In this document: piece by piece, positions 1 through 8,780 of the stretch
Layout of the letters: every line of letters starts with the position of its first letter
Position numbering within the stretch: position 1 is the stretch's first letter
Source of the DNA: a bacterium
GTDB lineage: Bacteria > UBP14 > UBA6098 > JAFGQG01
NCBI GenBank assembly: GCA_016930435.1
Contig: JAFGGQ010000072.1
Span: 1 to 28,248 of the forward strand
DNA: 28,248 bases
Direction: 5' to 3'
The notes under the pieces: model-generated
Database searches by the model: none
What the model was told of the DNA's origin: nothing
The model's input: only the letters and a program-made list of their open reading frames with translations
Position numbers and translations under genes: made by a program

Positions 1-2
1 AA

Positions 3-2546
3 ATCTGGAGCGCCGCTACCAGCGATATCCACTCACCCGGCCAGTATCTGGTCTATGAGAACTTCTCCGGACTGACCGACCCTATCTGTAACATCCATTT
101 CTGGGGACTGACCGCCTGGCATGACGGACTGGACTGGAACCCCTGTACCGAAAATCCCATTCCCTTCTCCATTAAATTTTACACCGATGCCGCCGGTTAC
201 CCCGGAACTGAAGTCTGCTCCTACTCCATGACCCTTACCGGCGTGGACACCGACAGCCTTTACGATACATACCCCCTATATTACTATTCCGCTACCCTTA
301 CACCATGTTGCAACCTCTCCAACGGGTGGGTCTCAATACAGGGAGGAGGAATTTCATCATGCTGGTTCCTGTGGATGAGTGGCTACGGAACTGATTACCA
401 TTGCTACCAGGAAAGCCTATACATTCTTAATGACCGCTACTACGATCAGAGCTTCTGTCTCACTCCGACAGAGGGAACGGGTAATGTTTACAATTCTCAA
501 ACTGGTCTGACCTATCCCACGATACAGGCGGCTGTTGATGCCCTTGGGGGGATGGTAACCGGGGGATCCCAGTATATAGAGATCCGCAGCAGCGACACCT
601 ATAACGAAGCGGTAATGATAACCGGCATAACAACTTCCGCTGTTAATACCCTGACCATCAGATCCCAGGATGGCCTGATGCCCATCGTCAATGGGGGCGC
701 TTACGGGTCCTGTTTCACCATCGACAACACCTCCTACCTTACCATACAGAAATTGACCATTACCGGAGCCTCAGTCCTCGACGATGATTATGGGATCTGG
801 CTGAAATCCGAACTTGGACCCTGTAATTACCTTACTATAGAGGAATGCAAGATACATAATAATGGCAGCAATGGGATACAGGGAAGCTACTATTGCGGCA
901 ATAATATCACCATTCGAAACTGTCTTATATACGGCAATGGCGGAGACGGGATCCAATTCTTCCCATCATCCGGCACCATGAGTAATTTGACCATTTTGAA
1001 TAATACCCTGGCAGGAAACAATGCCGCTGCAAATAATTGGGGTGGAGTGGTACTGGTCCCCTATGACAATTTAAGCGATATTTACAATATTACCCTTAGG
1101 AATAACATAATCCAGGTTGCGGGTTTCAGCGTTTATGATGCCTGTTTGACCTTCGGAGCCGGGGGATTGGGTTATGGAGCCTTTTCGGACATGACCTTTT
1201 TACAGTGCGATTATAACAATCTCCATTGGACAATAGGGTACTATATCGGTTGGATTGATTATAACCTCAGCTCTTATAGCTCACTTGCTTTGTGGCAAAC
1301 CGCAACAGGCAGAGATTTAAACAGTATCAGCACTGATCCCATGTTTGTAAATGCTGCTGGCAGCGATTTTCACCTTCAATCCACAAACGGTTCCGCTCAT
1401 AATAGCGATGCTCCCTGGCCGCCAGGCACCATCCCTTTATCCTGGACTTTCGATGGCTTCGATTCACCATCTATCGATGCTGGTGACCCCTCTGATGATT
1501 ATTCCAACGAACCCGATGGACATGGTGACCGCATCAACCAGGGATGCTTTGGAAATACCGTTCAGGCATCCAAATCATCAACCTGCAATCCCGGATTGTG
1601 GGTAGGCACAGTAAGTTCAGCCTGGTCAGATTCCGCTAACTGGAGCTGCAGCATAGTACCCGATAATTCAATCGATGTCACCATTCCCAATGGCTGTCCT
1701 CATTACCCAACGACTGATATAGAAGCACAATGCCGGAATTTAGTGTTGGAAACCGGAGCTCAGCTTACCATGCTTAACAGGCTGGATGTCTATGGCCCCA
1801 CTATTATCTGCAACACTGCCAATCTCAGCGGAACCGGAACCTTATATATCTTCAATCACTGCGACCTCGGTGGGATTCAAAGCATTCAGTGCCCCCTGAC
1901 CATAACCGCAAATACCACTACCCTTGGCCATGATCAGCTCCTGGGGGGAACTCCCCCCCATCCCCTCAATATTGAAGCGACTGCTACTCTCCAGACCAAC
2001 AACTACGATGTATCATGCGGCTCACTTAGAATTAACGGAATGCTGAATGCATCACCCGCTCATTCCATAACGGTCGAGGGAGACTGGACCAACAACGGGC
2101 TATTTAACTCCACCACCGGTTCCGTTTACATGCTCGGGAATTGGGATGTAACCGGGTCTAACCTGACCAGCTTTTTCAATCTTACCATCTTTGCACCCGG
2201 AATTCGAACCCTGCAACGCAGCATCAAAATTACGGGCGACCTCTTAATAGTAACTATCGCCGAACTGAATGCAAACGGTCAAACCATCGAGATTGCTGGT
2301 GACTGGACTAATAACGGCATGTTCACCCCCGCCGGCGGAATTGTAACTTTTGACGGAATCTCAGACCAGACTATCTCCGGTTCGGCACAGACGGTATTTT
2401 ACTTTCTCTATATGAATAAATCAGGCGGGAAGCTGATCCTTGACCAGGACATCGGAGTCCACCAGATCCTGGATATGGCTGCTCCTAATGAAAGCATTAT
2501 GGACTTGGAAACAACCGGTGATTTTAAGATAGACTTCAGACCGTGA
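3..2546 (+). CDS. Secreted/surface protein with right-handed beta-helix repeats (5' end outside window)
   Basis: The frame is open from base 3 without a stop, so the gene starts upstream and the first ATG in the window (228) is internal; 847 residues are visible. About residues 1-150 form a Trp/Cys-rich beta-sandwich-like region. About 165-430 is a parallel beta-helix with recurring Asn/Ile/Gly rungs (for example LTIEECKIHNNGSNGI and ITIRNCLIYGNGGDGI). A region starting WVGTVSSAWSDSANW follows, then repeats of the 'GDWTNNG.F' and 'DQTISGS' kind, common in FCB surface proteins. The role is probably extracellular adhesion or glycan binding, but this is inference. The protein stops within a repeat (last residues DFKIDFRP) and has no C-terminal sorting domain, unlike other exported proteins here, so the 3' end may be truncated. 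The gene is certain; the function is not. Confidence 0.85.
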   Translation: MWSAATSDIHSPGQYLVYENFSGLTDPICNIHFWGLTAWHDGLDWNPCTENPIPFSIKFYTDAAGYPGTEVCSYSMTLTGVDTDSLYDTYPLYYYSATLTPCCNLSNGWVSIQGGGISSCWFLWMSGYGTDYHCYQESLYILNDRYYDQSFCLTPTEGTGNVYNSQTGLTYPTIQAAVDALGGMVTGGSQYIEIRSSDTYNEAVMITGITTSAVNTLTIRSQDGLMPIVNGGAYGSCFTIDNTSYLTIQKLTITGASVLDDDYGIWLKSELGPCNYLTIEECKIHNNGSNGIQGSYYCGNNITIRNCLIYGNGGDGIQFFPSSGTMSNLTILNNTLAGNNAAANNWGGVVLVPYDNLSDIYNITLRNNIIQVAGFSVYDACLTFGAGGLGYGAFSDMTFLQCDYNNLHWTIGYYIGWIDYNLSSYSSLALWQTATGRDLNSISTDPMFVNAAGSDFHLQSTNGSAHNSDAPWPPGTIPLSWTFDGFDSPSIDAGDPSDDYSNEPDGHGDRINQGCFGNTVQASKSSTCNPGLWVGTVSSAWSDSANWSCSIVPDNSIDVTIPNGCPHYPTTDIEAQCRNLVLETGAQLTMLNRLDVYGPTIICNTANLSGTGTLYIFNHCDLGGIQSIQCPLTITANTTTLGHDQLLGGTPPHPLNIEATATLQTNNYDVSCGSLRINGMLNASPAHSITVEGDWTNNGLFNSTTGSVYMLGNWDVTGSNLTSFFNLTIFAPGIRTLQRSIKITGDLLIVTIAELNANGQTIEIAGDWTNNGMFTPAGGIVTFDGISDQTISGSAQTVFYFLYMNKSGGKLILDQDIGVHQILDMAAPNESIMDLETTGDFKIDFRP

Positions 2547-2680
2547 TATTTAAAATAAAAAAAACGGACTCAGACTAATGTCAGCCTTTGTTATTTTATG
2601 ATAAATTTCGACTATTATCAATGAACGAAATTCCGTTATGAATTATAATTTTCAAATTGAATTATAATTGAAATTTTGAG

Positions 2681-2718
2681 TTGACAATATCCTATTTTTA
2701 GAATAGTTTAGTTATAAT
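2681..2718 (+). promoter_or_regulatory. Possible promoter for the 1271-residue repeat protein
   Basis: A perfect TTGACA (2681-2686) is followed by a TATAAT (2713-2718), but the spacing is 26 bases, too long for one sigma70 promoter. At 17-base spacing the candidate -10 is TAGTTT (2704-2709), which is weak. The sequence just upstream (2640-2680) is very AT-rich and contains GAATTATAATT twice (2640-2650 and 2659-2669), which could be an UP element or a regulator site. An SD AGGAGGG lies at 2724-2730. Confidence 0.3.
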
Positions 2719-2734
2719 AATTTAGGAGGGATAT

Positions 2735-5700
2735 ATGATCAAGTTATTAAGGGTTTTCTTAGTTTTAAGTAGTATTTTATTAATATTCGGTGTGCCTCTT
2801 TTATGGGCGCAATACGGTTCAAGCGCCAACTTTAATTTGGAGTGGAAGGTTATCGAGAGCGGGGGGAATGAGGGCGATGATGCTGCTTCTGCAAGTTACC
2901 GGCTTTCTTCGTGCATAGGGCAACCTACCGCATTGGAAAATGAGCCTTCGGCTTCAACAAGCTACCGGATGTTTGCGGGTTTTCGAAAGATCGATGTAGA
3001 TTTTCGCTATCCTTATTCGTGGTTCACGGTTCTCCTGAGATATCATACCGACACCACCTTTGTTATTGAGTGGGCGGGAATAGACACTACCATCGAAGAT
3101 GGCTGGGGCTGGGGAGTCTGGAACTATGATATTCAATACAAGGTCGGGGCAGCCGGCGGATGGATAGATTGGCTCACAGACACCGGGGATACTACCGGCA
3201 TCTTTGGGCCGGCGCTGGCGGGATCCACCTATTATTTCAGACTGCGTGCTCAGGATAAGGCTCGGAATGAAGCCCCCTGGGGTGATGAAGATACAACCAC
3301 CGTGGACTGGAAGGTTGAATTCAGTGTGACCGTAGCTCCAGGCGGGTTGGATCTCGATGGTACAAATTTCATTATTCTCACCTATTATGAGCAGGACCCT
3401 GCTATTCCGGTTACCGATACCTTATGGGTGGGCCATCCTGCTGTAGTCTGGTGCGTTCCCGGCACGGATGCTGCCCTTCAGGCTACCTCTTCCGCTTCGA
3501 CCGGGAGCGAGCGCTGGCAGGTTGACCCGGGCGACGATACATCCTGGACAATAAATGATGCTACCCCGAGAAGCGCCGAATATTACCATCAATACCTCCC
3601 TGAAGTTGTACTTGACGGTACCGATGCAAGCCATACGGTAAGCACCGAAGCCCATGCCCAGTTCGGAGCGCCCCATACCGAAAGCGGCCTGTTCGACTCC
3701 TGGAGTGAATGGACCGACCGCTCCTCCACTATTACCTTCACCGATTCCACTACCGGTGTCCCTATCCGCTTTGCAATGGATACGGCTTCATTCGATGTTT
3801 TCGACGCATTCATAGATACCATTCACTATATGTCTCCGGGAATCCGGGTTACCGTTCAAACCGATTTCGGAGAGGATTCCGTGTGGGTTGATTCGGTCTG
3901 GTACGACACTCCATACGATGCCAACTGGTTCGGCCTGACCACCCATGAAATAGGCGTTCACGATACGATTTGGAGGGGTGATTCCATTCGATACGTATTC
4001 TCCCACTGGAGCGACGGAGAAGCGATCGTTCATAATGTTACTATCGGATTATCGGATACGAATTTTATTGCTCATTTTACCAAAGAGTACCGCTTTATCC
4101 TGACCAATCCCGGCGGCCATGACACCCCGAATCCCATTCCCGGAACATACTGGTTTGCGGAAGGCAGCTTGGTTAGTGGATATATCAATTTCAGCGACGA
4201 TACTTTCCATTGCCTGGGGTATTATGGCACTGGCTCTATCGGGGACGGTTGGGATACAACTTTCAGTTTTAACATCGATCTTCCTTCCTCTGTTGAATGG
4301 CGATGGGTGCACGGTGCCCTGGATACTCTGGTAGTATTCTCCCTTTATGGCACCCCCGATCCGGCGGGAATGACCTTTTATACGCATCGATCCGAAATTA
4401 CGGCCACCGTTGATGAATCCGTGTTCGTGGGTGGCGCATGGCACCGATGCACCGGATGGACGGCAGTGGGTTCACCACCGGCGGCGGGTGATTCTAATTC
4501 AATTACCTTCACTATTGATGAATATTCAGTGATCGTCTGGCAATGGGACGGGGCAATACAGTGGCCTTTTGTTGTGCAGTCCGACCTCAGCGATCCTACC
4601 CCCTCCATTGGCATTCACTGGTATGATGACAGCACTTTCGTTGCCGGGTTCGTCCCCGATACGGTTACCGGCTGGCACTGCATCGGTTATGAGGGATGGG
4701 GTTCTCTGGGCGATGGGTTCGGCAACTTCTTCAGCTTCACCATTACCGAGCCATCCGGTATTTTGTGGCTCTGGGCTCCCGTTGATTCCATCGTTTCACT
4801 CGAAGTAACCTCCATATACGGAGATCCCGTGCCCCCTGTCGGAACCACATATCACACATCAGGCACCGCAATCAGCGCCTGGGTGGATAATATCGTACCC
4901 GGAATACCAGGCACCCGCTATATTTGTACTGGCTGGCTGGGAACTGGCTCCGTACCCACAACGGGCAGCACCAATAGTTTTAATTTTGTGATCACAATGA
5001 ATTCATCTATTGATTGGCAATGGAATACCCAGTATTTCATCGACCTGACCTACAGCGGCACCCCTGGCACTCCCGCACAATTCGGAGAAGGCTGGTACGA
5101 AGAGGGTTCATTGGCTATTATCCGCTCTGAATATGTTGTCTTCCATAGCGGGACTACCTGGGTATTTGTAGCATGGCACGGCGGAGAAGCCACTATTGGA
5201 GATTCCCTTTCGGACAGCACCGATGTAATTGTTGATACCTCCTACACCATTGAAGCCGAATATGACCTTGGAGTCTTACTGACTATTGTTAAAGACCCTT
5301 ATCAGGATTGGGGAGGTATCGGCATCGATGGGGATACCATCTGGGATATACCGGAAAGAGAGATGTGGACGGTAATGGGCAGTTTCCATGATATCGACGT
5401 AACCTCACCCGATAGCACGGACACAATGCGTTATGTATTCAACAACTGGAATACTGGCGCTCCTACTACATTTATAACCGTCGGTCCATTAAATAATGAT
5501 ACTACATTTATTGCTTATTATAACCGTGAATTCAAGGTAACCATAAGGAAAGACCCGGATGCCGATACCCTGGGCTGGATGGACATTGACCGGGGAGTAA
5601 TGACCTTCACCGGACCCGCATCGGTTGAACAATCATTCTGGTGGCAGGAGGGTCAATACCATGATATAGAAGTAAGCACTCCTGACCAGGATGCTTGTGT

Positions 5701-6550
5701 TCGCTATGAATTCGACCGGTGGAATACCGGTGAAACCTACAACTCGATAAGCTTCGGTCCGGTAAGCTCCTACACGGTCCTAATAGCTTACTATTATACC
5801 CTGTATAATATCACCGTGTTGAAGGCACCCCGGGAGAACTATGGGGAAGTCTATATTGAAGACAGCACATACTTGAACACGGATTCGGTTTCCTTCTGGG
5901 CTTTCCAGGGTTCCACTTATTCTATCGGGGTATCAAGGGCTGATTTCGATACCTTCGGGACTGACACCCTTTATACCTTTGAATACTGGGATGATTACAG
6001 TTCTTTCGATACCCTCAGAGACATTGGGCCCATCGATCGCTGCACGACTTATGTAGCTAACTATGATTTTATCGAGGCCATTCTGGCCGTGTGCTTGAGC
6101 ACGAATATCTGGGATCTGGATACGATCAGGGGAGGGGATACCCGTGCAATGACCGAACTGGATGTGATCCTCGTCCAAAACTGCGGAACCATCGGATTTG
6201 ATCTGGGAATGTGCTACATCACCACCATCGATACCCTAACCGGGGATACCATAACTCTAACACCCAGTTATGCTACCGGAGAACGGGACCAATTCAGCCT
6301 GCATGCACGGTTTGACGATAATGCTACTCCACCAGCATGGTATCATCCAGCCTATGACCTGATAAAAGTGTCCATGGGTTGGGCTGATTCGGACATATAC
6401 GGGCCCCGGGGGTTTAACCTCCAGCCACCGCCAGATCCATCGAGTACCGATAACCTGTGGTTTGAATTTATCTCTCCTACATCCTCCAGCTTCTATGAGC
6501 AACCTCTCAGAATGGAAATTCTGTTGTTAGCAAAGATTCATTTAGACTAA
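2735..6550 (+). CDS. Secreted repeat protein with FnIII-like, 'C.GW..W.W' and InlB-like repeat modules
   Basis: The ATG follows a strong SD (AGGAGGG, 2724-2730, 4-base spacer). The product is 1271 residues. Residues 1-26 are a signal peptide (hydrophobic core, cut near LWAQ). Residues 27-85 carry the SASYRLSSCIGQPTA-type segment often found at the start of FCB surface proteins. Residues 95-190 resemble fibronectin III (YYFRLRAQDKARNEAPW). About 452-845 hold four modules of about 75 residues with C.G(Y/W)..G and ending W.W, plus one degenerate unit. Residues 849-932, 934-1023 and 1025-1111 are three InlB B-repeat-like modules (YVFNNWNTG, YEFDRWNTG, YTFEYWDD; then T..AYY/ANY). Residues 1112-1271 form a separate C-terminal beta domain. 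No sorting domain, enzyme motif or transmembrane segment beyond the signal is visible. It is likely an extracellular structural or binding protein; the ligand is unknown. Confidence 0.88.
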   Translation: MIKLLRVFLVLSSILLIFGVPLLWAQYGSSANFNLEWKVIESGGNEGDDAASASYRLSSCIGQPTALENEPSASTSYRMFAGFRKIDVDFRYPYSWFTVLLRYHTDTTFVIEWAGIDTTIEDGWGWGVWNYDIQYKVGAAGGWIDWLTDTGDTTGIFGPALAGSTYYFRLRAQDKARNEAPWGDEDTTTVDWKVEFSVTVAPGGLDLDGTNFIILTYYEQDPAIPVTDTLWVGHPAVVWCVPGTDAALQATSSASTGSERWQVDPGDDTSWTINDATPRSAEYYHQYLPEVVLDGTDASHTVSTEAHAQFGAPHTESGLFDSWSEWTDRSSTITFTDSTTGVPIRFAMDTASFDVFDAFIDTIHYMSPGIRVTVQTDFGEDSVWVDSVWYDTPYDANWFGLTTHEIGVHDTIWRGDSIRYVFSHWSDGEAIVHNVTIGLSDTNFIAHFTKEYRFILTNPGGHDTPNPIPGTYWFAEGSLVSGYINFSDDTFHCLGYYGTGSIGDGWDTTFSFNIDLPSSVEWRWVHGALDTLVVFSLYGTPDPAGMTFYTHRSEITATVDESVFVGGAWHRCTGWTAVGSPPAAGDSNSITFTIDEYSVIVWQWDGAIQWPFVVQSDLSDPTPSIGIHWYDDSTFVAGFVPDTVTGWHCIGYEGWGSLGDGFGNFFSFTITEPSGILWLWAPVDSIVSLEVTSIYGDPVPPVGTTYHTSGTAISAWVDNIVPGIPGTRYICTGWLGTGSVPTTGSTNSFNFVITMNSSIDWQWNTQYFIDLTYSGTPGTPAQFGEGWYEEGSLAIIRSEYVVFHSGTTWVFVAWHGGEATIGDSLSDSTDVIVDTSYTIEAEYDLGVLLTIVKDPYQDWGGIGIDGDTIWDIPEREMWTVMGSFHDIDVTSPDSTDTMRYVFNNWNTGAPTTFITVGPLNNDTTFIAYYNREFKVTIRKDPDADTLGWMDIDRGVMTFTGPASVEQSFWWQEGQYHDIEVSTPDQDACVRYEFDRWNTGETYNSISFGPVSSYTVLIAYYYTLYNITVLKAPRENYGEVYIEDSTYLNTDSVSFWAFQGSTYSIGVSRADFDTFGTDTLYTFEYWDDYSSFDTLRDIGPIDRCTTYVANYDFIEAILAVCLSTNIWDLDTIRGGDTRAMTELDVILVQNCGTIGFDLGMCYITTIDTLTGDTITLTPSYATGERDQFSLHARFDDNATPPAWYHPAYDLIKVSMGWADSDIYGPRGFNLQPPPDPSSTDNLWFEFISPTSSSFYEQPLRMEILLLAKIHLD

Positions 6551-6566
6551 ACAGACCGGTATGCCG

Positions 6567-6585
6567 GGATAGAGTATTTCTATCC
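6567..6585 (+). terminator. Possible hairpin terminator after the repeat-protein gene
   Basis: GGATAG (6567-6572) can pair with CTATCC (6580-6585) around a 7-base loop, 17 bases after the stop codon. No U-run follows directly; the next features are nine A's (6598-6606) and the T-rich stretch 6611-6625. It is a weak intrinsic terminator at best. Confidence 0.35.
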
Positions 6586-6625
6586 TAGCCGTATTCTAAA
6601 AAAAAATACATTTTTCTTGCTTTTT

Positions 6626-6665
6626 AGAGGAGGAAATGTACCTTTCCTATCAAAAATGAACTCCT
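6626..6665 (+). promoter_or_regulatory. Leader region with strong SD, 7-codon ORF and competing hairpins
   Basis: AGAGGAGG (6626-6633) is a near-perfect SD, placed two bases before an ATG (6636) that opens only a seven-codon ORF, MYLSYQK, ending TGA at 6657-6659. AGGAAA (6631-6636) is the exact inverse complement of TTTCCT (6643-6648), so part of the SD and the ATG can be folded away. AGGAG (6628-6632) can instead pair with CTCCT (6661-6665). The real downstream gene starts at 6689 with a much weaker SD. This layout suggests a translated leader or mRNA switch, but is seen in one sequence only. Confidence 0.35.
6636..6659 (+). CDS. Putative leader peptide (7 codons)
   Basis: The ORF ATG-TAC-CTT-TCC-TAT-CAA-AAA-TGA has the second-best SD in the region, 30 bases before the aminotransferase start. 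It is too short to have a fold. If real, its translation would act in cis on the downstream gene. It has two Tyr codons in seven, not a clear attenuator run. It may equally be chance. Confidence 0.25.
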   Translation: MYLSYQK

Positions 6666-6688
6666 AATCAGAAAGTAAAGGGTTAAAA

Positions 6689-7795
6689 ATGCAAGTTCCA
6701 TTTGTAGATTTGAAATCTCAATATCAGAGTATAAAAAGTGAAGTATGGGAAAAGCTCGAGCAAGTGATGTCCAATACCGCGTTTGTCGGAGGCCCATTTC
6801 TTAAAGAATTCGAGAGGGAATTTGCCGGTTATATTGGTACTGAATATGCATACGGGGTCAGCTCCGGGACATCAGCACTGCATCTTTCCCTGTTAGCAAC
6901 CGGGATAACTGAAGGTGCAGAGGTTATTACCGTAGCGAACACCTTTATTGCTACCGTAGAGCCTATCTGTTTCGTGGGCGCAAAGCCTGTTTTTGTAGAT
7001 ATGGATCCCCGTACCTACAACATCGATGTTTCAAAGATAGAGGCTGCTATCACCGGTAAAACCAGGGCTATTATTCCGGTTCATCTATACGGTCAAGCCG
7101 CTGATATGGATGCGATTATGGCAATAGCCAAAAAGCATAATCTGATAGTGATCGAGGATTGCTGCCAGGCTCACGGCGCTGAGTACAAGGGGAAAAAGGT
7201 AGGCACTTTCGGAAACGTATCCGCTTACAGTTTTTACCCAGGCAAGAATCTTGGTGCTTATGGTGATGGGGGTATGGTAGTTACCAATGATCCTAATATC
7301 GGGGATAAAATCGCCCTCTTCAAGGACCACGGCAGTGTCGAGAAATTTAAACATACGGTAATCGGTTATAACTACCGGCTGGATGCAATGCAAGCAGCGA
7401 TACTAAATATAAAATTGAAATATATTGATCAATGGAATGGTAAAAGAGTCAGGAATGCAGAACTTTACGATCATTATCTACGGAATCTGGAGATTACTAT
7501 TCCTCACCGTTCAGAGTATAATAAGCATGTTTATCATCTATATGTTATACAGTCTGAAAACCGTGATGAGCTGCGCACCTTCCTCAACGAACGTGGGGTC
7601 GCCAGCGGCCTGCATTATCCCATCCCCTGCCATCTACAGAAGGGCTTGGAATACCTGAATTATAGAGAGGGGGATTTTCCGGAGACCGAAAAACTGGCAG
7701 ACCACCTGGTTTCATTACCAATGTTTCCGGAGCTTACCGAGGATCAAATAAAGTACGTTGCTGATTGCATTGCCGAATTTCAGAAGCTGGGTTAG
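6689..7795 (+). CDS. DegT/DnrJ/EryC1/StrS-family PLP aminotransferase
   Basis: The product is 368 residues, the usual family length. These PLP enzymes transfer an amino group, typically from glutamate, to a keto-sugar nucleotide used for surface glycans or glycoprotein sugars. Seen here: the N-terminal VPFVDLKSQY start, the SSGTSALHLSLLA substrate/PLP-phosphate region (58-70), IEDCCQAHGA with Asp157 for the PLP nitrogen and Gln160, and FYPGKNLGAYGDGG with the Schiff-base Lys186. All catalytic residues are present, so it should be active. The start ATG has only a weak AAAGGG SD (6678-6682). The next gene, a methyltransferase, begins 31 bases later, so the two are probably co-transcribed. The exact sugar substrate cannot be told, and no other nucleotide-sugar genes are adjacent. 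Confidence 0.93.
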   Translation: MQVPFVDLKSQYQSIKSEVWEKLEQVMSNTAFVGGPFLKEFEREFAGYIGTEYAYGVSSGTSALHLSLLATGITEGAEVITVANTFIATVEPICFVGAKPVFVDMDPRTYNIDVSKIEAAITGKTRAIIPVHLYGQAADMDAIMAIAKKHNLIVIEDCCQAHGAEYKGKKVGTFGNVSAYSFYPGKNLGAYGDGGMVVTNDPNIGDKIALFKDHGSVEKFKHTVIGYNYRLDAMQAAILNIKLKYIDQWNGKRVRNAELYDHYLRNLEITIPHRSEYNKHVYHLYVIQSENRDELRTFLNERGVASGLHYPIPCHLQKGLEYLNYREGDFPETEKLADHLVSLPMFPELTEDQIKYVADCIAEFQKLG

Positions 7796-7826
7796 CGAAT
7801 CATTATTTTTAAAATAGAGTTTTAAA

Positions 7827-8612
7827 ATGACCGAGCCTCCTTACAGTTACCTTCCCAAGGTATATGATGAGGTAGTGGATCTTACTTTTTACAGTGATAT
7901 GATCCATTATCTGCAGAAAGTTTTCGATAAATTTGAAATCAAGGGCTCCCATATTCTTGACCTGGCCTGCGGGACAGGTAAATTCGCCCTGGAATTTGCC
8001 CGGAAAGGGTATAAGGTTACAGCTATTGATATCTCACCCTGCGCCCTTGAGGTCGCCAGGGATAATGCCATCGAACAAAAGCTGGAACAGAATATCGAGT
8101 TTATCAACCGGAGCATGCTGGACCTTGAATCAAGGGATAGATTTGATGTAGTACTCTGCTTATACAATAGTCTAAATTATATTCGGGATGAAAAGCAATT
8201 GAAGAAGACCTTCAGGAATATCTGGAAAGCCCTTATATGGGGTGGATACTTGCTCTTCGACATCAACACTATCACCGGATTAGATTATATCGTCGGGAAA
8301 ACATCATTCTGCAAAGCGATCAGCAGTGGTTTTGTTATCGCTGATGGCTTCTGGGATGAAGAATTGAAACAAGCTGATTTGGAGATTAACTTTCTGGTCC
8401 ACCAGGATGATGACCTTTACCGCCTGGTTCAGGAAGTCCATCAAGAAAAGGGATTCTACATTAACCGTTTAAAAAGAATATTAAGCACATCTAAATTCCA
8501 GGATATACAGGATTTTGAGTGTTTTACTTTCAACCCCGCTTTCAAAGCGCCAAGGGCTTTCTTTATAGCCCGTAAACCTACTCCTGACCAACTGCCTCTT
8601 AAGCTGGTTTAG
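7827..8612 (+). CDS. Class I SAM-dependent methyltransferase
   Basis: The product is 261 residues with a Rossmann-type SAM fold. Motif I is LDLACGTGKFA (44-54). The acidic end of strand 2 is AIDIS (66-70). Motif III/IV is the FDVVLCLYNSLNYI region (106-119), followed by WGGYLLFDINT. The family transfers a methyl group from SAM to a small molecule or sugar, but the substrate is not readable from sequence. It follows the aminotransferase by 31 bases, so it may modify the same amino sugar; this is inference. The start ATG (7827) has no clear SD and lies inside the second copy of a TTTTAAAAT direct repeat (7807-7815 and 7820-7828). Confidence 0.9.
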   Translation: MTEPPYSYLPKVYDEVVDLTFYSDMIHYLQKVFDKFEIKGSHILDLACGTGKFALEFARKGYKVTAIDISPCALEVARDNAIEQKLEQNIEFINRSMLDLESRDRFDVVLCLYNSLNYIRDEKQLKKTFRNIWKALIWGGYLLFDINTITGLDYIVGKTSFCKAISSGFVIADGFWDEELKQADLEINFLVHQDDDLYRLVQEVHQEKGFYINRLKRILSTSKFQDIQDFECFTFNPAFKAPRAFFIARKPTPDQLPLKLV

Positions 8613-8693
8613 AATCGTCGCTCACGTATCTCCAGTTATCGCCAATGCTTTTAGATTGGGGATTTAATGGTATCCGTTCTTGTTTCTTGAAAC

Positions 8694-8721
8694 TTGACAA
8701 AAGATAATAATAAACTATATT
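8694..8721 (+). promoter_or_regulatory. Sigma70-type promoter for the divIVA-lon operon
   Basis: TTGACA (8694-8699), a 16-base spacer and TATATT (8716-8721) lie about 60 bases before the GTG start of the DivIVA gene. The intergenic gap here (8613-8780) is the largest on the plus strand between 7796 and 15371. The same -10 and the same spacing recur at 21020-20993 on the other strand, which supports the call. Confidence 0.6.
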
Positions 8722-8780
8722 CAAAAAGAGAGTTTAATTTATATTAAAATCGGAAAACAAATAGAACAAAGGAGGTCTCG

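Noticed and set aside
4049-4444. 131-codon minus-strand ORF opposite the 1271-residue repeat protein
   Set aside because: The plus-strand frame has clear repeats and a signal peptide; the opposite frame shows no family motif.
8642-8659. CCAAT/ATTGG hairpin after the methyltransferase gene as a terminator
   Set aside because: Only five base pairs with an eight-base loop and no U-run.
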